Origin: Xanthomonas arboricola | GTDB lineage: Bacteria; Pseudomonadota; Gammaproteobacteria; Xanthomonadales; Xanthomonadaceae | Direction of reading: 5' to 3' | Assembly: GCF_003353015.1 (NCBI RefSeq) | Contig: NZ_QREM01000007.1 | Span: 708,171 to 772,170 of the forward strand | DNA: 64,000 nt | Part shown: positions 58,009 through 64,000 of the stretch, in pieces | Numbering within the stretch: position 1 is the stretch's first letter | How the letters are laid out: each line of letters starts with the position of its first letter | The notes under the pieces: generated by a model | Told to the model about the DNA's origin: nothing | Databases searched by the model: none | Seen by the model: only the letters and a program-made list of their open reading frames with translations | Made by a program: the position numbers and the translations under genes

Positions 58009-58579
58009 GTACAACGACTTCAGCGTGACGCTCTAACGCAAAAGCCTGATTGGCCGAGGCCGCGGTGCCCTCGCCGCTCGTGGGACACGCCGTAAACCTT
58101 TCGCTAGTGGCTCGGTGTCGGCATCCGTGCCGCCATACGGTCCCGCAACCGGCGAGGACACCGCATCAGAGAGTTGGTCGGTGATTTGGCAGAAATCTGC
58201 TTGTTGCTCGGGGTGCATTGGAAGGCTGATCGGAGGCGACGCTCCAAACAACACACGTCATGTTTTGCTCGCGACCTTGCGCGCCGACCATCTCGACTGG
58301 TCCTTGCCCGCCTACCGTCGCGGGACCTTACGCGGCATGGATGCCGCGTAAGAGCCTCCATGGATGGATTCACGGCGTGTCCCGCGATGGTGGGCGGGCA
58401 AGGGCCCGGCAGCCAGGTAACAGATCAGCCCCTCTACGCTTGCGGGCTGCCCGCACGGTCCCGCACGGTCGTAACACCCGCAGACAAGAGAACCGCAGTG
58501 ATCGCCAGATGCGGCATCAAGGCGAAGGCCGTGCACTTAATGCACTAGATCGACAACCGGCCTTCGTCAATCCAGGCTC
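58009..58579. other. Gene-free stretch with a nested hairpin repeat
   Basis: 571 bases between the broken DUF5694 gene and the small flagellar-rod-like gene. The main content is the nested inverted repeat at 58302-58403. No coding frame with family resemblance was seen. Confidence 0.6.
58302..58403. repeat. Nested inverted repeat (cruciform-like)
   Basis: Outer arms 58302-58326 and 58379-58403 are inverse copies with 2 mismatches in 25 bases. Inside, 58327-58338 and 58341-58352 form a perfect 12-base stem (CTTACGCGGCAT). The inner sequence (GCGGCATGGATGCCGCGTAA) is familiar as a dispersed Xanthomonas repeat. No open frame exists inside; it may be a MITE-like or structured-RNA element. Confidence 0.75.
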
Positions 58580-58876
58580 TCAGGTCAGCACATCCAGCAA
58601 GCTACCCAGCATCTGGTCGGAACGCCGTAGCGCATTGGCGTTGGCCTGGAAGTCGTTGCGTGCCGAGAGGCCCTCGACCAGATCGGTGGCCGGTGCCGCT
58701 GGATCGGCGGTGGCGTCGACCACGCTGGCGGCCACTCCACCATTGAGCTGCGTGCTGGCCGCAACGGCCTGACGTGGACTGCCGTCCACCGGCTGACGCG
58801 CCACATTGCTGGCGGCCACCTGCTGGCGCAGTGCGGCGACCTGCATTCCGGAACTGGCGATGCTGCTGATGCTCAT
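58580..58876 (-). CDS. Orphan flagellar-rod/hook-like small protein
   Basis: A 98-residue protein. The N-terminus MSISSIASSGMQVAALRQQV resembles the start of flagellar rod and hook proteins (FlgB/FlgC/FlgE), and the C-terminus FQANANALRRSDQMLGSLLD matches the conserved C-terminal coiled coil of that group. The middle is short and Ala-rich, so the rod core is missing. No other flagellar genes are nearby. It may be a minor rod-like protein or a decayed duplicate. Confidence 0.75.
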   Translation of the reverse strand: MSISSIASSGMQVAALRQQVAASNVARQPVDGSPRQAVAASTQLNGGVAASVVDATADPAAPATDLVEGLSARNDFQANANALRRSDQMLGSLLDVLT

Positions 58877-59118
58877 GATGGCTCCGGTGCAGAAACTGAG
58901 AAATACCAATGACGTTTGCTTACCAAACAATCAGCACAACCGCTGCGGGCAGTTGCGCCGTACCGCTTTCGCTCTTACGCAACCCACTTACGCCACCCAA
59001 TGCACGTGGCGAGCGTGTCTCACGAGTTGGAACCATCCAACAGGAACCGCAATGACGTGTCCCACCCTCCGATTCCGATCACGCCCACCTCATGGCTGCG
59101 CAGTCGCCTCACGCAGGC

Positions 59119-60756
59119 TCAATAGGTGCCCACCCGCACGCGCAACACCACCGGCACCTCGCCGGCCGCATCCACCCGCCCGAGGTTGAGCCCGTAGTCG
59201 GTCTGGTCGCCGTTGAGCTGTCTTTCGACCTGCCAGCGCCCGTCCACATAGCGCCCCTGCTCCACCCGCACCAGTTGCCCATGACGGGTATCGGCCGCCT
59301 CGCGGAAAAATTCAATGCGTGCGGCCATGCCGGTGACCAGGAACTCCTCCGGCCCCAGCTGCGCCACCAGCAGCCGCCCGGCATGATCGTCGTTACCGGG
59401 CAGGATCGCCGGCGCATCGCCCCATAGCGGCGCCCCGAACGACACCCTGGCCTGCCAGTCGCCGAAGCGCAGCGTGCGTTGCGGCGCGCCGGGTTGTTCG
59501 GCCACTGCCTGCAGCCGGCCGTCGAAGGCCGCCTGGGCGATCACGCGCTGCAGTGGCGCCAGCAGCTTGAAGTTGGCGGCGTGCGCTGCAATCGCGGCGC
59601 GGTTGGCGGCGCTGTCCGGGTTGCCATCCATGCCGAACACCGAAAACCCGATCCCGCCCTGCCCCAGCACATGAAACAGATACGGCGCGGTGGCCGCTTC
59701 GAAGCCGGTCTCCGAGACCCAGGCCGGGTTGTCCGGCCGCGCGTACTGGCCGATGACCTTGGTGTACTCGTTGTAGTCGCTGGTGTAGATATCGGTGCCG
59801 ATGAAGTCGATCGACGGCGTGGCCGCGCGCCACAGCGCGAACACATTCACCGTCGCACCGCCGGACGGATAATCCATGCCCGGATAACGCTTGCCCTTGT
59901 AGCGCAGCCAGGTGTTGACGTAGAGCGGCAGCGGATAGGCGCGCTTGCCGGCCGCGGCCACCTGTTCGATATACGCGGCGGTGGCATGCGCATTGAAGGC
60001 TTCGGCCGCCTCGGCACCGAACAGCTGCTGCCAGCTGCCCTGCGGCTTGCCCAGCGCCTGCGCGATCGCCGCGGGCACCGGTTGTGCGAACGCCGCCTCG
60101 CCGGCCGGGCCATGGTCGCGCACCGTGCCGATCGCGCCGGGCTCGTTTTCCACCTGCACCAGGATCACCGTGTGGCGCTCGCCATCGACCTTGCGCAGGT
60201 GCTGCATCAACGCGGTGAAGGCGCGCGCATCGGCCTGCACGTTGGCGGCCACATGCGGCGACAGCACGTCCACCGGCTCGCCATTGGCATCGCGCATGCG
60301 CGGGTAGGTGGCGTCGTCGCGCTTGATCCACTCCGGCACGTAATGCATCTGGCCGTTCTTCCAGCTGCCGAACCACAGCAGGGCCACGCGCAGGCCGCGC
60401 TTGCGTGCGCCGGCGATCAGCGCATCCACGTTGGTGGTGTCGAAGCGGCCCGGCGCCGGCTCGAACTGCTCCCAGTACACCGGCGCTTCCACCGTATTGG
60501 CATGCAGCGCGACCACCTCGTCCAGCGCCTTGGGCAGCACCGCCGGCCACGCGCTGGAGTTGTGCAACTGCGCGGCCAGGATGGTGTAAGGCGCCCCATC
60601 GACAAAGACCGCGTGGCGGCCGTTCTGGCTGACGAAGCGCGGCATTTCTTCTGCGCACGCTGCCGGTGCCAGCGCGGCTGTCAGCAGCGACAGCACACAC
60701 AGGCAGACAACCGCGCGGCCACGCCGGCGCAAGGCGAATAAACGGGAAAACAGCAT
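59119..60756 (-). CDS. GH35 beta-galactosidase with DUF5597-type C-terminus
   Basis: A 545-residue secreted glycosidase. The ATG at 60756 gives a signal peptide ending near APAACA. The (beta/alpha)8 domain shows the acid/base Glu near 205 (LVQVENEPGA) and nucleophile Glu near 349 (WVSETGFEA), with the GH35 start AAQLHNSSAWP and APVYWEQFEP. The C-terminal ~150 residues are a beta domain. It would release beta-linked galactose from plant glycans such as arabinogalactan or extensin-associated chains. Its ATG overlaps the stop of the S9 peptidase gene by one base (TGATG). Confidence 0.92.
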   Translation of the reverse strand: MLFSRLFALRRRGRAVVCLCVLSLLTAALAPAACAEEMPRFVSQNGRHAVFVDGAPYTILAAQLHNSSAWPAVLPKALDEVVALHANTVEAPVYWEQFEPAPGRFDTTNVDALIAGARKRGLRVALLWFGSWKNGQMHYVPEWIKRDDATYPRMRDANGEPVDVLSPHVAANVQADARAFTALMQHLRKVDGERHTVILVQVENEPGAIGTVRDHGPAGEAAFAQPVPAAIAQALGKPQGSWQQLFGAEAAEAFNAHATAAYIEQVAAAGKRAYPLPLYVNTWLRYKGKRYPGMDYPSGGATVNVFALWRAATPSIDFIGTDIYTSDYNEYTKVIGQYARPDNPAWVSETGFEAATAPYLFHVLGQGGIGFSVFGMDGNPDSAANRAAIAAHAANFKLLAPLQRVIAQAAFDGRLQAVAEQPGAPQRTLRFGDWQARVSFGAPLWGDAPAILPGNDDHAGRLLVAQLGPEEFLVTGMAARIEFFREAADTRHGQLVRVEQGRYVDGRWQVERQLNGDQTDYGLNLGRVDAAGEVPVVLRVRVGTY

Positions 60757-63098
60757 CAGCGAGCCTCCGGGGCGGATGAATTCCAGTGCGGCGTGGGCTG
60801 CCCGAGCAGGTGGCGCACGAAGAAGTCGTACTGGCGACGCTGCACGTAGTCGATCGGCCCGCTGGAGCGGCCCACCGAATGCTCGCCGCCCGGCACATTG
60901 AGCAGGTCGAAGTCCTTGCCGGCCTTGATCAGCGCATCGACCACCTGCGCGGTGGAGGCCGGGTCCACATTGCTGTCCTGCTCGCCGACGATCAGCAGCA
61001 GGTCGCCCTGCAGCTTGGCCGCGTTCACCACGCCCGAGGCAGCGACATAGCTGGCATCCACCGGCCAGCCCATCCACTGCTCGTTCCAGCTGATCTTGTC
61101 CATGCGGTTGTCGTAGCACCCGGCAAACGCCACGCCCACCTTGTAGAACTCCGGATGGCGTTCCAGCGCGCCCAAGGTGCTCTGCCCACCAGCCGAGGCG
61201 CCGTAGATGCCGACGCGGCTGATGTCGTAGGACGGGTCCCTTGCCGCCAGGGCGCGATGCCAGGCAATACGATCGGGGAAGCCGGAATCGCCCAGGTTCT
61301 TCCACGCCACATCATGGAAGGCCTTGGAGCGGTTGGCGGTGCCCATGCCGTCGATCATCACCACGATGAAGCCCAGGTCGGCCTGCGCCTGCATGCCGAT
61401 CTGCTTGTCGCCACCGGAGTGGTAACCGAACGGCCAGAATGTCTTTGGCACAAAAGCGTCGTGCGGGCCGGCATAGATGTTCTCGATCACCGGATACTGT
61501 TTGCGCGGGTCGTAATCGCGCGGGCGCACCACCATGCCCCAGATGTCGGTGCGGCCATCGCGGCCCTTGGCCACGAAGGTCTCCGGCGCGCGCCAGCCGG
61601 CCGCCAGCAGTTTGTCGATGTTGCCCTGCTCCACCTGCTGCAGCAGCCGGCCATCGATGGCGTGCAGCTCCATCACCGGCGGCAGATCCGGACGCGAGTA
61701 GACATCGACGTAATGCCGGCCGTCCGCTGCAATGGCCACCTCGTGATCGGCATCGGTGTGGGTCAGCCGGGTCAAGCGGCGACCGTCGAAATCCACGCTG
61801 TACAGCTGCCGGTAGTACGGGTCCTTGCCTGCATCCATGCCGCTGGCAGTGAACCAGATGCGGCGCTGTGCATCGTCGACCTTCAGCACATCGCGCACCA
61901 CCCAGGGCCCACGGGTGAGTTGGCGCCTGGGCTTGCCGCTGCGGCCATCGAACAGGTACAGATGCCGCCAGCCGTCGCGCTCGGAGATCCACACGATCTC
62001 GTTGCCATGCGCGTCCACTTCGTGACGAAAGCTGCGGTCCGCATAGACGAAGGTGCATGCGTCCTCGGCCACGGCCACATGCGCACGCCCGCTGCGGGCA
62101 TCCACCGCAATCACGCGCATGTGCTGAAAGCCGCGTTGCACATACTCAAAGCTCACGCTGCGCCCATCTGCCCGCCATTGCAGCGGCGACAGGGAGTACG
62201 GCGTGGCAAACAAGGCGTTGTCCACCACCCGCCGCGTGCCATCCACCGCCAGCAGCACCGGCCGTTCCACATCCACCGCATCGCCTGGCTTGGGATACAG
62301 CTGGGTATGCACCATCGGCTGAAGGCGTCCGGCCGGCGCGGCCTCCACACGCGTCACCCGGCGCGCAGTGCCCGGCCGCACCCGATATACCGCCAGCTGT
62401 TGCGAATCGGGCGACCAGGCAATGCTGTCCGGATCGAAATAATCCTCGGCGCGGCCATCGTCGGTGCGCTGCACGAGCCGGCCATCGGCCACCCGGCGCA
62501 CGATCAGGTTCCAGCCATCGGCCAGCGCTTCCCATTGCCCGTCGGGCGAACGGCGTGGGGTGGCGTCGGCCGCCACGTCCGGGTCGCGCACCACGCCGAA
62601 GCCGCGTGGTCGCGGCTGCGGCTGCCGGCCGGGGGCGTCGGGCGCGCATTGATACGTGGCCAAGCTGCAGCGCCAGGGTGCATCCTCGATGGCGAACACG
62701 ATCGCGCCGTCTTCGCGCGCGCCTTCCTGCGAGTACGCAAACTGCTCGAACGGCAACGCCAACGCCGCATAGGCGGTGCCGGTGGCGGCCTGCAGCGCCT
62801 GCGCCACGCGCGCCTGGTCGAAGGCCGGCTGCTTGCGCCCTGTGGCCACGTCCGCGCGAACGAAGGCGAAACCACCGGGCACGGTCTTGCGGTAGTAGAA
62901 CGTACCGTCGTCCTGCCATTGCGCCGGCCAGGCGACGTTTTCGGTCAGCGTGCTCCAGTGCGCGCGCAGGCCGAGCGAACGCTGGTAATCGGCCATCCCG
63001 GGCACCGCCTGCGCAGTGGCAGCGAGCAACAGCATGCAGGCGGCCATGGCGCGCGAGACCTGCACTGCCCATGCGGGACGCCGCGCGTCATTCGCCAT
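60756..63098 (-). CDS. S9-family (DPP-IV-like) serine peptidase, copy 2
   Basis: A 780-residue exported peptidase. The ATG at 63098 gives a signal peptide ending near TAQA. A DPP-IV-type beta-propeller (WISERDGWRHLYLFDG) precedes the alpha/beta-hydrolase domain with Ser near 635 (YGASAGGQSTLG), Asp in GEQDSNVDP and His in GGEHSVG. It is clearly paralogous to 42004-44322, sharing NRSKAFHDVAWKNL-type and NEQWMGWPV stretches. It overlaps the permease stop by 11 bases upstream and the GH35 start by one base downstream, so the three genes form one coupled unit. A dipeptidyl-peptidase role on Pro-rich peptides is likely but unproven. Confidence 0.92.
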   Translation of the reverse strand: MANDARRPAWAVQVSRAMAACMLLLAATAQAVPGMADYQRSLGLRAHWSTLTENVAWPAQWQDDGTFYYRKTVPGGFAFVRADVATGRKQPAFDQARVAQALQAATGTAYAALALPFEQFAYSQEGAREDGAIVFAIEDAPWRCSLATYQCAPDAPGRQPQPRPRGFGVVRDPDVAADATPRRSPDGQWEALADGWNLIVRRVADGRLVQRTDDGRAEDYFDPDSIAWSPDSQQLAVYRVRPGTARRVTRVEAAPAGRLQPMVHTQLYPKPGDAVDVERPVLLAVDGTRRVVDNALFATPYSLSPLQWRADGRSVSFEYVQRGFQHMRVIAVDARSGRAHVAVAEDACTFVYADRSFRHEVDAHGNEIVWISERDGWRHLYLFDGRSGKPRRQLTRGPWVVRDVLKVDDAQRRIWFTASGMDAGKDPYYRQLYSVDFDGRRLTRLTHTDADHEVAIAADGRHYVDVYSRPDLPPVMELHAIDGRLLQQVEQGNIDKLLAAGWRAPETFVAKGRDGRTDIWGMVVRPRDYDPRKQYPVIENIYAGPHDAFVPKTFWPFGYHSGGDKQIGMQAQADLGFIVVMIDGMGTANRSKAFHDVAWKNLGDSGFPDRIAWHRALAARDPSYDISRVGIYGASAGGQSTLGALERHPEFYKVGVAFAGCYDNRMDKISWNEQWMGWPVDASYVAASGVVNAAKLQGDLLLIVGEQDSNVDPASTAQVVDALIKAGKDFDLLNVPGGEHSVGRSSGPIDYVQRRQYDFFVRHLLGQPTPHWNSSAPEAR

Positions 63099-64000
63099 CG
63101 TCTTCTTCCAGCGCCAGCTCGTCGCTGCGCAGGCCGCTGCGCGCGCCCCAGTGATAGATGAAGAACGCAATCACCGCCACGCTCACGGTGTCGAACGGAT
63201 GCGCGATCCAGCCGTGGCCACCGAACGTACCGGCCCAGGACACCGCCATCACCAGCACGAAGAACACGATCAGCCACAGCGATGCGCGCACCTGGCGCAG
63301 CAGGCGTGCCCTGCCCGCGCGCGAAGGCAGGCGATACAGCACGTACAGCGCGAACGCGAGCACCTGCAGGCCGAGCAACCACGACAGCGTCGGCCAGGTC
63401 GACCAGTACACGATCAAGGCCGCGACCATGAACGACAGCGGCCCCAGCACGGCAAGGCCACGGACGCGAAACGGCCGCGGCAGCGCCGGCGCGCTGCGGC
63501 GCAACGCCGCCACCGTCACCGGCGCCACCGCATAGCTCAGCACCAGCGCGGCCGACACCACGCCGATCAAGGTCTCCCACGAAGGGAACGGCAGCGTCCA
63601 GAAGATCGACAAGCCCAGGCTCAGCCACAATGCCGGACGCGGAATGCCCGATTGCGGATCCACCCGCGTCAGCACCGGCAGGAACCCGCCGCTGCGCGCC
63701 CAGCCATACACCACCCGCGGGGTGGCATTCATGTAGATGTTGCCGGTGCCGCTGGGCGAGACCATCGCATCGCAGATCACCAGGGCGGCCAGCCACGCCA
63801 TCCCCAAGGCCAGCGCGATGTCGTGGTACGGCAGCGCAAACACCTTGTCGATACCGCTCCAGCCAGGCGCAAGTTGCGCGGCCGGGATGCTGCCCAGAAA
63901 CGCCAGCTGCAGCAGCACGTAGATCACCGTGGACAAGGCCACCGACAGGATCAGGGCGATCGGGATATTGCGCTGCGGGTCGCGCACCTCGCTGGCCACC
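63088..64000 (-). CDS. APC-family amino-acid permease (partial, N-terminus outside window)
   Basis: The C-terminal 304 or so residues of an inner-membrane amino-acid/polyamine/organocation transporter. Seven or more hydrophobic segments are visible (PIALILSVALSTVIYVLLQ, LALGMAWLAALVICDAMV, VVSAALVLSYAVAPVTVAAL, TLSWLLGLQVLAFALYVL), with the family-typical ASEVRDPQRNIPIAL at the edge of the window. It overlaps the S9 peptidase gene start by 11 bases, so peptide breakdown and amino-acid uptake are expressed together. The substrate (perhaps proline or hydroxyproline) is inference from context. Confidence 0.9.
   Translation of the reverse strand, partial: VASEVRDPQRNIPIALILSVALSTVIYVLLQLAFLGSIPAAQLAPGWSGIDKVFALPYHDIALALGMAWLAALVICDAMVSPSGTGNIYMNATPRVVYGWARSGGFLPVLTRVDPQSGIPRPALWLSLGLSIFWTLPFPSWETLIGVVSAALVLSYAVAPVTVAALRRSAPALPRPFRVRGLAVLGPLSFMVAALIVYWSTWPTLSWLLGLQVLAFALYVLYRLPSRAGRARLLRQVRASLWLIVFFVLVMAVSWAGTFGGHGWIAHPFDTVSVAVIAFFIYHWGARSGLRSDELALEEDDGE

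Noticed and set aside
58115-58548. Short plus-strand open frames in the gap after the DUF5694 gene
   Set aside because: They run through a nested inverted repeat and have no ribosome site or family resemblance.

Overview
The window is GC-rich chromosomal DNA of a plant-associated gammaproteobacterium, almost certainly Xanthomonas (axonopodis/citri/euvesicatoria-like). The reasons are the fruR-fruBKA-oprB order, the queA-tgt-yajC-secD-secF cluster, the many TonB-dependent receptors and secreted plant-cell-wall enzymes, and the dispersed short palindromic intergenic repeats typical of the genus. No rRNA, tRNA, CRISPR array, insertion sequence or prophage was recognised.

Layout. 1-8.2 kb: fructose uptake, with a LacI-type repressor (FruR) divergent from the PTS operon fruB-fruK-fruA and an OprB-type porin, and operator palindromes between them. 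8.6-9.8 kb: a secreted lipase-like hydrolase, ending at a strong terminator. 10-15.9 kb (minus strand): queA-tgt-yajC-secD-secF (queuosine tRNA modification and SecDF-YajC export). 16.2-18.3 kb: an Lrp regulator divergent from a class III aminotransferase. 18.5-19.2 kb: a GT32-like glycosyltransferase behind a perfect CRP/Clp-type site. 19.5-24.5 kb (minus): a coupled TonB receptor, phytase-like lipoprotein and metallophosphoesterase, probably for organic phosphate use. 24.7-33.7 kb: upp, a GH9 endoglucanase, ggt, ferredoxin, a lipoprotein, coaD, rsmD and htpG (with a sigma32-like promoter). 34.4-35.0 kb: a lower-GC DUF6624 gene.

35.4-64 kb is an accessory carbohydrate/peptide locus, mostly on the minus strand. 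It holds a GH127 beta-L-arabinofuranosidase (HypBA1-like), a GH121-like beta-L-arabinobiosidase (HypBA2-like), a GH43 arabinofuranosidase (HypAA-like), two paralogous TonB receptors, two paralogous S9 (DPP-IV-like) peptidases, a Tat-exported six-hairpin protein of unknown function, a GH35 beta-galactosidase and an amino-acid permease that runs off the window. The best reading is a hydroxyproline-rich glycoprotein (extensin) utilisation locus: the glycosidases strip Hyp-linked arabinosides and the peptidases and permease would process and import the Pro/Hyp-rich backbone. The glycosidase part has precedent in Bifidobacterium and X. euvesicatoria; the peptidase, permease and Tat-protein link is inference.

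The same region carries a frameshifted DUF5694 gene, an orphan flagellar-rod-like small protein, a nested-hairpin repeat and a 14-codon ruvC-like vestige, all signs of rearrangement.
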